This document shows, one piece after another, positions 30,001 through 40,206 of a DNA stretch of 64,000 bases. The stretch comes from Epithemia pelagica (Eukaryota; Bacillariophyta; Bacillariophyceae; Surirellales; Surirellaceae): positions 3,596,001-3,660,000 of the forward strand of contig OX337228.1 in NCBI GenBank assembly GCA_946965045.2, in the 5' to 3' direction. Position numbers and translations under genes: made by a program. The notes beneath the pieces are model-generated. The model had not been told where the DNA came from. It searched no databases and saw only the letters and a list, made by a program, of their open reading frames with translations. Within the stretch, counting starts at the first letter, position 1; each line of letters starts with the position of its first letter.

Positions 30001-32738
30001 AGACTCGGTAAGCTTGCTGACGATAAACGGGAAGGCCTTCAAATGCTGGACAAGCCAACACTGCAACAGTCAAAACGGACTTCGAAGAGATAACCAGTAA
30101 ATTATTTCCAATTTCGATGTCCGACAACACCATTTGTTCCAAACTTTCAAGAAATCGTTGTAACGATCGAAACAAAGCTTTCATTCGTTGTCGTTCCAGT
30201 CGCTGTTCTTCGATCAAAGCCTTATCCTCTGGAGACAAGGTTGCCTCTGCGGTACCATCCACTGTCGCTTTCTTTTTTTCTGCCAACTCTTTCTTCATCT
30301 GTTCTTCCCATTCTTCTTCTTCGGACATTCGTTTCTTATTATCTCCAGTACTACTTTCCACTTTGTTCTCCCGGAACGGTACACCGCTCGCGCTTCGAAA
30401 AAGAGCTATATCTCGTTCCGTTAAACCCATCAGGTTGCTCAATGTTTCATCCAACTTCGTACACAAGGACTTCGCCGCAGCCTCAGCCAAAGCTTTTGCA
30501 ACAGACACAACCTTCTTCACTGAATCTTCCTCGTCTTCGTCAGGTTGTTGACCCCCTATTCGACCAAGAGTGGTCCATAGGCTAAGCAACGCACGGTGGT
30601 TCGCATCGCTCATGCTACCAAGTCCTAGTATCGATGAGACGAAACCATCAACGTTCACATCCATTAAATGAATGTTCGCAAGCTTCATCAGAGCTTTCCG
30701 CTGACAGCCCGCCAAGCGTAACGAAGATCTAGCATGCGATAAAACCCACAATTTCGGTTCAGAAACTGCCTCTGGAATGAGAAGTTGGGCCACCTTCCGT
30801 ACAAGACTCCATGGCACTTTCCGGCTGGAATATGCTAAGGGGCGCATGTCGTTTTCACGAGCTTGTCTTGTGGAATTCTGTTGAGCTTCCAGTTCCTCTT
30901 TCTCAAGACAAACTTCCTCCACTCGATTCCATATCGCATCGGAAAGCTCTTGTGCGAAGTTCGAAACATTCGACTTCAAAATATCAGTCAAAGCAGCAAG
31001 TATCATATCCTTATCTTTTCTCTCAACTTGCGGTGAAGTAATGCAAAGCACCAAGGCATTGAAGGCCTCTTTCTTTTGCGAAAAAAAGGATGACCCAGTT
31101 TTTGAATGTGCCAATGAAAGGCAATTCGCCACGACACCGGGGTGGCTTTCAACGGAGCCTGGGCCCGAAAAAAGAAAACTGTTGGAAGCATTGAGGACCT
31201 TGTTTATCCAAACCGGAAATGAACCGTTCTGTGGGGAGTAATGGATAAGCGACCAATATAGCGCAAAGAGGGCTGCATCGGCTTTCTTGGGTTTGCTGTT
31301 TTGGACAATTTTTTGCATGGCAGCGGACCAATTTGAAGCTTTCCACATTTCACAAGCGAGTTGTCGTCGTATCTCCATTGTTGGACAACCATACACCAAC
31401 AATGGCAAAATATGAACTGCCTGGTCAGATTGCTTTAAGCACGCCTCTGCTATTGATTCTACAAGGATGCGTACATTATCGCAACTGCCAGGATCCAACG
31501 ATCGCTTGATACAATGAAACAGAACACACAACGAAATAGTAGCTTGCCATGACGCAGATTTATGCGTCGTCTCTTTTCTGGCGAGGGAGCACAATCCGTC
31601 AATAAAGGACTTCGACAACGCCAAAACTGCTTGATCACTGTAGCTCTTGTCCAAAACGCGCGTCATAGTAGAGTTCGCCAACTTGGTAATGCCATGAAGC
31701 AGATCGAGCCGTGCAGGAGCCAAAGCCACTTTGGCGTGGACAAGGTCTTCCAACCACACCAAGGAACCATTGACACGCGAAGTTGCTCCCCATTTTTGAA
31801 TCAAAGTATGAGCGATTGAGCGGTTTTCTACCTTGCTCGACTGAATTTGTTTGATAACTAACTTTCGCCACTCTTCTGATGGAAGTGGTAGAGCTCTTGA
31901 GCCAGCAGCTGCAAGCCAGGAAGAAACAACAGGCAGGGCCTTATCTGGGTGCGATTTGAGCTTAACCAAAAGTGCTGGTAAAATTGTTCCTGACCAAATG
32001 TTTTGAGTAATGCCGTCACTAGACAACCAAGCCTCGGCGATGTCGACCAGACAAAAATGATCCAATGAAACCGACAAAAGTCTTGAAAGCCATCGGTTGT
32101 TTTCAGAAAAATTATCCTCTGATTGGCGATAATGCTCAAACAATGCACCCAATACGATGCTCGGAACCATATGTTCTTTAAATGAAGACAACACAGAATC
32201 AGAATTCATCCCTGCCAGTTCTTCAAGCGAATGGCAAGACAAGTCTGTACGTCCTGCCAACTCTTTCGCCCAGATCAGCATCTTGCTTTGCACCTGAGAG
32301 TGTGCACGAGACAAGTGAAAAACCAAGCCCTCCCACAGTTGATGGACATGACTGACATCTTGGGGCGATGACGCAACCAGTGCAATCACGAAAAGATGTG
32401 CCAGGCGACTGTGGGCATAGTTTGATGGACAAGGAAAGTCTAGGCAAATGGGCGAATCGACCGTACCAAGGAACATCAGTTTGTAAGAAACAAGAAACAT
32501 AGTTTGTAAGACGACGACCACAGGATTCACATGGACCGCACGGCGAGAACGTACCCTTCCACTCAAGAAAATGTCTCCGAAAATCTTCCTCGGTCCGAAG
32601 TTGCTCTTCCAATTCTTGCATCCAAAGTCGTCGCCGACTGCTGGAAACAGTGTCGGCTCGAATGGAAGAAACTCGAATCACTGATTTGGTCCATCCATCC
32701 TCACCAACAGGATCTTCTCTGTTGTCTGTGTTCACCAT
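24040..32738 (-). CDS. GCN1: GCN1-like HEAT-repeat activator of the GCN2 eIF2-alpha kinase
   Basis: Four exons by splice consensus: 32738-32555, 32439-25876, 25705-25442 and 25271-24040. The introns of 115, 170 and 170 nt are all phase 1. The product is 2747 residues, close to yeast and human GCN1 (~2670). It consists of HEAT repeats throughout. The most conserved block, about residues 1450-1750, corresponds to the eEF3-like region: RRGAAYGLSAAVKG, LFEPYVIVLLPSLLTSF, LSAHGVKLVTPAVLAAF and SLALIVPILHRGLRDRG. The C-terminal exons hold the region that in yeast binds the RWD domain of GCN2. A Lys/Pro/Ala-rich insert with repeated PKKKPAS (about residues 1190-1240) is not something I recognise from other GCN1 proteins. 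GCN1 sits on collided ribosomes and relays amino-acid starvation to GCN2. Confidence 0.9.
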
Positions 32739-33393
32739 TGGGTCTTCGTAGATTTCGTATTAGGAGGTGAAGATTAAGTTAAGACAAGACCGGATCTTTG
32801 ATGTGTGCCGATTGCCGATGTTTAAAAAACCTGAGGCGGTACGAGAAGGCCATACAGCGGTATACGTAACCTTTTATGGCAAGAAGCCAGACATGAGGGT
32901 TGGTCTTATCTTCAGGATGAGTGAACGTTTGATATCCACGTTTGATATCAGAACAAAAGGTTATGAGTACGGACGGAGACAGAGTGGAGACGCAGAGGAA
33001 CTGAAACTGGAGATGGATCAACGGAAGGGAAATGATTCATCACGTCCGTTGAATTTAGTATGCGCGCAACCCGCATGTCGTTGAAGCCCGTCGACCCCAT
33101 AGCCTGAATTCAAGTAGCCAAGTGGTAAGTGGTCGTGTGACGCCAGTGAAATTTCTACTTAAAAACTTTTCCGTTGATTCGAAATAAATGCATATGCGTG
33201 ACCATTACTTATCCTATTATTTCAAATTTCGGCCGGCTTGCATGCGTTGGATGCATGTCCTCTCGTATCTTCCAAACGCAAGCCGCTCAAGAACTCCATC
33301 CAAAGAAAAGGGTCCTAAAATCACCATCACACCTCTATTCCTCATCCTGGCAATGTAGACGAGTGTGATTCCGTCCATCGGTTCCAGTAGACA
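32739..33393. other. Divergent promoter region GCN1 / PPPDE gene
   Basis: Lies between the divergent starts of GCN1 (minus) and the PPPDE gene (plus). A 105-codon plus ORF (32767-33084) shows no domain or composition that supports it. No other feature seen. Confidence 0.5.
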
Positions 33394-34682
33394 ATGATTC
33401 CTTTCCCTTTCGACGGTGAAGTCCGGAGTATCGACGAAAATGCTGCTCGTATACGGGACGTTGAAGGCCAGACAACCACGATCCATTCTTCAAGATGCGA
33501 CACAACGGATTTGACGAAAAGACGTCAGAAAGATGTCATGTCATCGTTTGGGCCGTTGTCTACCTCGATGGATTCATCAACGTATACGGAAAGACGAAAA
33601 CGTCCAAGCAAAGTGGCTGATTTACGTAAATCGGTAAGCTCTGCGGGAGCTGAAAATCAAATCAACCGTAGCCCATCAAAACTGAGCCCGTCGAAATTGA
33701 GTCCAGGTCGATCTTTAAGCGACAGAGTTCTGAATTTGTCTCGATCCCAACGGAAGCAACTTCTATTCGAGAACAAGAAGAAGAGCAGCATTTCAGACCG
33801 ATCCCAGTCGTTACCCAAAGAAGCGACGCCTCATGATATTCCCCAAAGACCTTCGAGCGAAGAATCATCCGTAGAAATGCACGTGGCGGAACTTCGGAAA
33901 ACGCCCAGCACAATATCAAAAGTGTCAAAAGCAAGCAGCAAGAGTTTGACGGAAATACAGACACCCAAAAATAAAATATGCCTGCACGTTTATGACCTCA
34001 TATCGAAAGACGCACTGATGCTCATTCCACCTTTCGGATGCATCGTTGAGATCGGCCGATGCTTCGCCAACATGAATTCAGCCCTGCATGAGCTGGGTAC
34101 AGGAGCATATCATGTGGGTATTGAGGTCAACGGTGTGGAATATGCATACGGTGCAACAAGCCAACCTGGCAGGTACGTCATTTTTCTGCACTGCAGGTAA
34201 TGATTCGATTTTTCGACTGACAACGAGTTTTTTTGGGATCCAGAACTGGTGTGTTCACATGCTTTCCAAAAATGTCTCCGGGCTATCAGTACCGCACAAC
34301 AATAAATCTCGGTGAAAGGCCTTTGACACGTAGAACTGTTGTTCTCACAGGTAGCAGGGGAGAGCAATCGGAATCGGAGCGCACGCTTGAAGCAACAGCA
34401 GTTCTGAAAGAGATGGCGCTGGAATATTTAGGTACCGATTACGACATTCTTCGCAAGAATTGTTGCTCGTTTGCATGTGATGCCTGCCAGCGTCTGGGAG
34501 TCCCTAACGATGAAATTCCTTCCTGGTTTCGGAATCTCGCCGAATCAGGTGCAGCGACTCAGGACGTTGCGATGGCAACAGTTCAACCCATTGCCAGTGT
34601 ATTATCGACGTTTGAAGATGCTGAAAACAACGAAGAAAGGGCTCCAACAAAAAGTTTTGCACTTGGACGGATGTGTGAATAA
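33394..34682 (+). CDS. PPPDE/DeSI-type cysteine isopeptidase with long disordered N-terminus
   Basis: Two exons, 33394-34172 and 34244-34682, joined through a 71-nt GT-AG intron (phase 2), giving 405 residues. The first ~190 residues are Ser/Lys/Arg-rich and look disordered, with a repeated SPSKL word. The C-terminal half is a PPPDE fold. The catalytic His is in AYHVGIEVNGVEYAYG, and the motif continues with TGVFTCFPK and INLGERPLTRR. The catalytic Cys is in NCCSFACDACQRLG. The intron falls between the His and Cys motifs, which supports the splice. Members remove ubiquitin or SUMO-like modifiers; the substrate cannot be predicted. The extended N-terminus could direct localisation. Confidence 0.85.
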
Positions 34683-34874
34683 CTTAAAAATGAAAATCCA
34701 TCTTTAATCTCATGTAAATATATGGTATTTGTGATTGCCCCAAACTGTAAAGAGGTTGGTCAATTGGAAGAAGCTTTCATGTTCCACATTTGGAAAAGGA
34801 TTGGGACTGTTCCCCCTCTGAAAATGATAATGTCTACTCCAAGAAGCAGCAAGAAAACTCCACAAAGTTTGACT

Positions 34875-35159
34875 TTAGCATATCTCCTGTTCCGAAATAT
34901 AGAGATAGTGCTCGTCGCAGGCCACCAAATACCGGGACGCCGCTAAAGTCACCGTTATTCTGCGAATAGATTCTTTTTCATTCTTGTTCATTTTTAATTG
35001 GCCAGCTTCTTGCATCATGGCAAAGAGAATCGACGCATGATTGCTACGTAATCCTCCTTTGACTATGTTGCCTTTCATATCGAGTACAGAAACTTGAGAA
35101 GGCAAGCTATCTTCAGCTAAATTCACATGAGCGAGCGAGTCTGTGTTATCTGTCATCAT
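34875..35159 (-). CDS. LAMTOR4-like roadblock-type Ragulator subunit
   Basis: Single-exon, 94 residues, convergent with the PPPDE gene. The pattern matches LAMTOR4. A strand after LPSQVSVLDMKGNIVKGG is followed by a helix SNHASILFAMMQEAG, then strands RRITVTLAASRYLVACD and HYLYISEQE. These correspond to the LVLSEGAVL, AISELV, KRLSVVFGEH and VFVVK segments of the animal protein. LAMTOR4 is a small subunit of Ragulator, which anchors Rag GTPases to the lysosome for TORC1 control. The protein is short and the match is by eye, so another roadblock-family member remains possible. Confidence 0.55.
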   Translation of the reverse strand: MMTDNTDSLAHVNLAEDSLPSQVSVLDMKGNIVKGGLRSNHASILFAMMQEAGQLKMNKNEKESIRRITVTLAASRYLVACDEHYLYISEQEIC

Positions 35160-35528
35160 CGGTGATGGGATGCTTCTGCAGTGTGATGTTGAGAGAGTAA
35201 TTCGATGTTGGATTTGCAGATTGGATCTGAAGTCTAAAAAGTGCCCTAATTCGATGTTGGAGTTCTGGAGAGACTAACGTGCCCCATTTTGATGGAGTGG
35301 GGGTGGTGATCATCACCCCCTTGATTTTAGTACTCCTACTCCTATTACGATGGCTATGTGCTCTATGCGTAAAGAAAAGCGCCAATGGAGTGGAGGAGCA
35401 CGAATCTGTGGCCGCGGCGTCTCTTCTTGTCTATCAATTCATCTTTTGCATTTTGCGGCTCCCCTCCGAACATCTATGAAACTATTTACAAAAGTGGTGT
35501 GTCTGCATTGAAATAGCTCAACTTCATC
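35160..35528. other. Divergent promoter LAMTOR4-like / DRG1
   Basis: Upstream region shared by the minus-strand LAMTOR4-like gene and the plus-strand GTPase gene. No gene seen; an imperfect ggtgatcatcaccccc inverted word lies near 35306-35322. Confidence 0.5.
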
Positions 35529-37467
35529 ATGGGTATAATGGAAAAAATAAAAGAGATCGAAGCCGAAATGGCTCGGACTCAAAAGAACAAAGCAACTAAC
35601 GTGAGTCGATATGTTTCCATGAGATTGCAGTTGGAGACCACTCGCTTACTTTATCTTTCATCGCATTCAACTTCTCTCCTCCACATAGTATCACTTAGGA
35701 ACGCTGAAAGCGAAATTGGCAAGGCTAAGAAATGAACTATTTGTTGAACAATCTGGAGGAGGAGGTGGTGGTGGAGGTGAAGGATTTGATGTTGCTCGTA
35801 ATGGGGATGCTCGCATTGCGCTTATTGGATTTCCTTCAGTCGGTAAGCAAGTCGTTTGTTGACTCTCCGAAGGAAGAGACAGTTGTTTCAAGAAGCTAAC
35901 GCACTCATGTCGTGATCATTCACAAGGAAAATCTAGCTTGTTGAGTACCCTGACAAGCACGGAATCCGAAGCGGCCGGTTACGAGTTTACGACTCTCACA
36001 TGTATACCAGGTGTACTCAAGTACAAAGGTAACCCCCGACGTTGGCTGGAACAACCGAAACAATCTTGTGGTAGTGCTCCGCCTCCAAATGGACGACGCC
36101 CACTCATTCCACGTCTTCTTGGGTCAAAAATTTAGGTTCAAAAATCCAGGTTTTAGATCTTCCGGGTATCATCGAAGGCGCTGCTCATGGAGCAGGAAGA
36201 GGGAAAGAAGTTATTGCGGTGGCGCGATCAGCTGATGCCATATTAATTGTCTTGGATGCCGGTAAAGAGGGGCTACAGCGTCATCGAGAGATTCTTGAAC
36301 GAGAGCTCGAGACGGTTGGTATCCGCCTGAATCAAAGAAAACCGGACGTAACTGTTACACAACGAAAGACAGGTGGCGGAGGTGTTCGGTTCGCGAGTAC
36401 AGTTCCCCAACCCCATTTGGGACCCGAGCCAGAGAAGCTCGTCACCCAAATACTGCGAGAGTATAAGGTTGTGTCGGCCGATGTTTTGGCCCGAGAACCA
36501 ATAACTGTTGATCAGTTGGTGGATGTGGTTCAAGGGAATCGCGAGTATAAGCCATGCCTATACTTGTACAATAAAATCGATACAGTGACAATCGAGGAAA
36601 TCGGTAAGTCGCTGTAGTCGCTTCCCCAGACGAACTCTACTTGTCGCAGACACCAATTGCAAACCTACCGTGATATTTTAGCAGTTCACTGGTCGCCACC
36701 CACGGTCCCACTTTGGTCGTATTCGATGATTTGCGTTGTACTCTGGTAGCAGGGCCACATGATCAATCGTCTTTGATCTTAGAATTTCTCGACTCATACA
36801 TTCTTCTGTTTTTCGCCTCTCTTATGAAGATACTTTGGCACGAATGCCACACTCGATGGTTGGCAGTGTCTACAAAGGATTCAATATTAGTCTCGATCCC
36901 AATGAGGACGACTTGCTGAAGCAGAAATTATGGGAATACCTCGGGTTGACGCGAGTGTATACTAAGCGAAAGGGTACGTATGAACCCCATTTCTTTGGTC
37001 TCTGATCTGATGGCCGTCTAAAGAGCCTTCTGTCTGTACTGCTTTGGTCACGTCACCATACAGGGTCACCCCCAGATTTAGAGGAGCCAGTTGTGCTATC
37101 AGAAATTCGAAAGGGTACCAATGTTAAATCGTTATGTGCCAACGTTTCATCGGAATTACTTCGTGATTTTCACTATGCACTGGTTTGGGGCACTAGTGCC
37201 AAACATGCACCTCAGCGATGTGGTTTGGCACACAACCTAGAGGATCAAGACGTTGTCCAAATTGTAAGTAAGGGTAGAACGGTAGAACTGTTTTCCTGCT
37301 GTCGACTCTCTAATTTCACTTCCTTCGTGTGCGGTCAGGTTGCGAAAACCGTGAAACAACAACAGCAGGATAAATCATATTCTGTTTTATCACAAGCTGC
37401 AAATGACAAACATGCAAAAAAGCGTCTCGACGCGAAGAAGCAGAAACAGAAGAGATTGCGAGGCTAA
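35529..37467 (+). CDS. DRG1: DRG1-type developmentally regulated GTP-binding protein
   Basis: Seven exons: 35529-35600, 35689-35842, 35927-36028, 36136-36603, 36830-36973, 37064-37263 and 37339-37467. All are joined in frame at GT-AG sites and encode 422 residues. G motifs are present: G1 GFPSVGKSS, Thr of G2 in YEFTTLT, G3 DLPG, G4 NKID. The N-terminus ([31 protein letters not shown]) is typical of DRG proteins. The C-terminal TGS domain is recognisable ([44 protein letters not shown]). A Gly run follows the first helix. DRG1, with its DFRP partner, binds ribosomes and promotes translation at stalls. The six introns stand out, since most neighbouring genes have none. Confidence 0.9.
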
Positions 37468-37623
37468 ATCTAAGGAGCATAACTTCCATTCTTGATCATA
37501 ACAGGTAGTTAAACCTTTCTTCATGTCATGATGAATTGTCTCTTCAATTATATTTGTATCACTGAGATGGAAGATTGCACCTGAACAGTATGTTTGGAAG
37601 AAGCACGGAATGAGAAAAAGTAG

Positions 37624-39573
37624 CTAGTCTTTGGATGCATGGACATAGTCCTGGAAAACAAAGCGCTGCGATATTCCGTCGCATAGGAGTCGAATTCTGT
37701 GCATCATGAACGAAAGTCCCCACGCCGACACACCGACCACTAGAGCTGATCGTTCGCTGAATAAAGGCCTGGCTAGCCCCTGGCGTGCCATATTGAAAGA
37801 AATCAGGGCGAAGGCTGTTGCGGCGCCTGCAGCACCTTGCAAGGTGATCGCAAGACTGCGAGAAAGGTTGGACAACCCTCTCCATCGGTGGAGTGCTCGT
37901 TGACAAACAGGACAGTTAACTGTGTGAGAGAAGTAGCGATCAAGCAAGAGAGAGCGCTGCGTAAGATCCGCGCTGTCGTAGGCATTTGGTGTTCCAGCCA
38001 CGGCATCCGAGAAACGAGCATGTCCGCATAACCGCTCCGTTGATTTGGCCACCTTATGGAGATATCTTCGATATCCATTTACTAGAATGTCGCATGAACC
38101 TGGGGTTGAGTAATCACGGAAAGTCAGGCCTGCTTGTGCCATACGCTGTCCCTGTTTATGTAGAAATACGCCGTCGCCGTCAAAAATTTTGTGCAACACC
38201 ATGTGCGAGGAAACTCGGCGAGGATCAAACACCTTGGCAATAATCAAAGAACGAAGGCTTGATTTCCAAGTTTTTGGCTGGAGCACTCGTTTGAGTTTAT
38301 GAAAGAAGGTCTGATCCTCCTGTTGCGACGAAGGGGCAATTGAGGCACGAGCATTAAACAAAAATACACGACTTTTACCGGGGGACAAGGGACACATGAA
38401 CAGCTCTTGATGCGCGGGAGCCCGCCCCGGTCAAATGCGTCGATATCGAATGTGATTCGGTGCATAAAAGGCAGCAGTACATTCCCAACTATTATCGGCT
38501 GTTCGTCCGGAATACTGCTTAAACCCTTGAAAAATAGGATCGTGTTCACCGGCATTCAACACACGAGCTTGGAGGAATGGTACAGGAGGATCCACTAGGG
38601 TATTGACCTGTTGTATCTCTTGCTCATGTTTTAAGTCATAGTCATATTCCCATTTCACATATTCTTCTTTCTCAGTTTGATTCATCATTTGCATGGGAAG
38701 CTTTCCTCCATTCTCTCGACGCAAAGCACCCACACCATGGTGTGAAAATGGCAAATGGCTGACATCGAGTAAATTCTCGCCCAAAATCTCCATGCCATAG
38801 GGTAAATCGCGCATGTAACAAGATTCTTCTCCGTAATAAGCAATGAATTCTTTCATCACTGGGCTAAGTGGGATTGGGGTTTGCTGACCCAACAAATTGT
38901 ATGATTCTGGATCGGTCCATACCCAGAGAATGCCCAATTGTATCTGTGTTGGATAATTTTCCACTGCCAAACGCTTTGGCAATGTTGATTCTCCGTGGGC
39001 GGTGCCTATCTGTGGTACCTTCACGCACGTTCCATTGCCATCAAATTGCCATCCATGGTAAGCGCATTGAATAGTGTTCTGTAGTGGCATGGCGCAATGA
39101 CTGTCACCAGTGTCGTTCCGATTACCAGAGGGAGTTTCACCGCATACAGGGACGAGCCTTCCCTTGGAAAGAAAAGCGAACCGGTGACTGCATCGATCCT
39201 CCAGAACCACCCAATCAGTGTCTTTGTTCCCTGTCGTCGATGACCCGCGCTGGTACGCAACCAAGTGTTTCCCCAAGACTTGGAGAGAGTTTGGTTTTGA
39301 CGGGGAGAGTGAATTGATGGTTGCCAACGGCCACCAGTTCTGATGGAAAGGCCGAAGTTTTGGCTCCTCGTCAGGGAACACATCCTCAATCGGAGGTTGG
39401 CCTTTTGCGGTACTTTGAGAAGCTCGCGTGTCCACCTTCAGTTGACATTGTTTTGTTCGAGTGGAGGTGGAACTGTGATGCTCACCCGTTGGAGCAAAAC
39501 ATTTGGACAACCTGGGTTGCCAGGAAGAAAAGACCAAAAGAGCAAACCACCGGCCAAGGACCATATCGGTCAT
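37624..39573 (-). CDS. Plastid Rieske oxygenase of the PAO/TIC55/PTC52 family, interrupted by an in-frame TGA
   Basis: The ATG at 39573 gives a hydrophobic signal segment followed by KCFAP, an algal plastid-import motif; another in-frame ATG lies upstream at 39771. The Rieske 2Fe-2S ligands are CSH (DRCSHRFAF) and CAYH (QCAYHGWQFDGNG). Mononuclear iron ligands lie in LLDVSHLPFSHHG. After CAPNHIRYRRI-type sequence an in-frame TGA (38433-38431) occurs. The same frame continues through family-like sequence (PGRAPAHQELFMCPLSPGKS) to a C-terminal CxxC (NCPVCQ) and two likely membrane helices, ending at 37624. Full length would be ~649 residues. Relatives oxidise chlorophyll-type tetrapyrroles at plastid membranes. 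Possible readings are a recent null allele, sequence error, or stop readthrough. Confidence 0.8.
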
Positions 39574-40206
39574 TACCTGTTCCTTTGAGAAAGGAATGAG
39601 GAGCCGAAAGAGAAGAGGGAGTCTGGATCTGAGGTACGTGTTTACTGCGACCAATGCGTAGTGCGCACCACACGCAGTCGCAGGTCGCAGACCGCGGACG
39701 CACACCGGACGGGACAAAGCAATGACGAGAGGCCTAAACGAGAATCGTCGCAAAGTGTGAGTTGCTGGCATCTAGACTGTACAAACGGAACAAGAAACGT
39801 TAAAAGTCCAGCAAAACACCCACGATGCACTGTAGATAGCATTGGGATCCACGAAAGACAACCGTTGCTCATTCGTTCCCTCCTTCTTGTTCGGAAACGA
39901 GAGGGAATTGCAACTGGTGTTGGGGAACGGTTATGTGACTCTCAACTCTCAACCTACGTAGCAGCAACCTGTCCTTGGTGTCCTTCTGGAATGTCCAATG
40001 ATCGATGCATTGTCTTGTTTGATAGAACCAAAGCGTGAATGAGTCTATTGCTAAGAAGCATTACCACTGGAACCTAAATTCTTCTTCATCGGCAGCACTT
40101 CGTTCATTTCACTTTTCGAATCGAGCCGAATTCGTTCACTTGTCCTTGGGAGTTTGGAGAGAATTGCCGTACAAGTGGAGTTGTAGTCGGTTGTGAACAA
40201 GACACA
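39574..40206. other. Divergent promoter Rieske oxygenase / AP2 factor
   Basis: Head-to-head spacing of 633 bp, or 435 bp if the oxygenase starts at 39771. No gene seen. Confidence 0.5.

Noticed and set aside
32767-33084. 105-codon plus-strand ORF upstream of the PPPDE gene
   Set aside because: No domain, no codon signal, and it lies in a divergent promoter region.
38431-38433. TGA as selenocysteine in the Rieske oxygenase
   Set aside because: The position is not a known catalytic Cys/Sec site in this family and I saw no basis for a SECIS claim.
38390-38480. Intron removing the TGA of the Rieske oxygenase
   Set aside because: No good GT donor lies close by. The only nearby phase-compatible GT-AG combination that I found would delete conserved residues and create a TAG at the junction.
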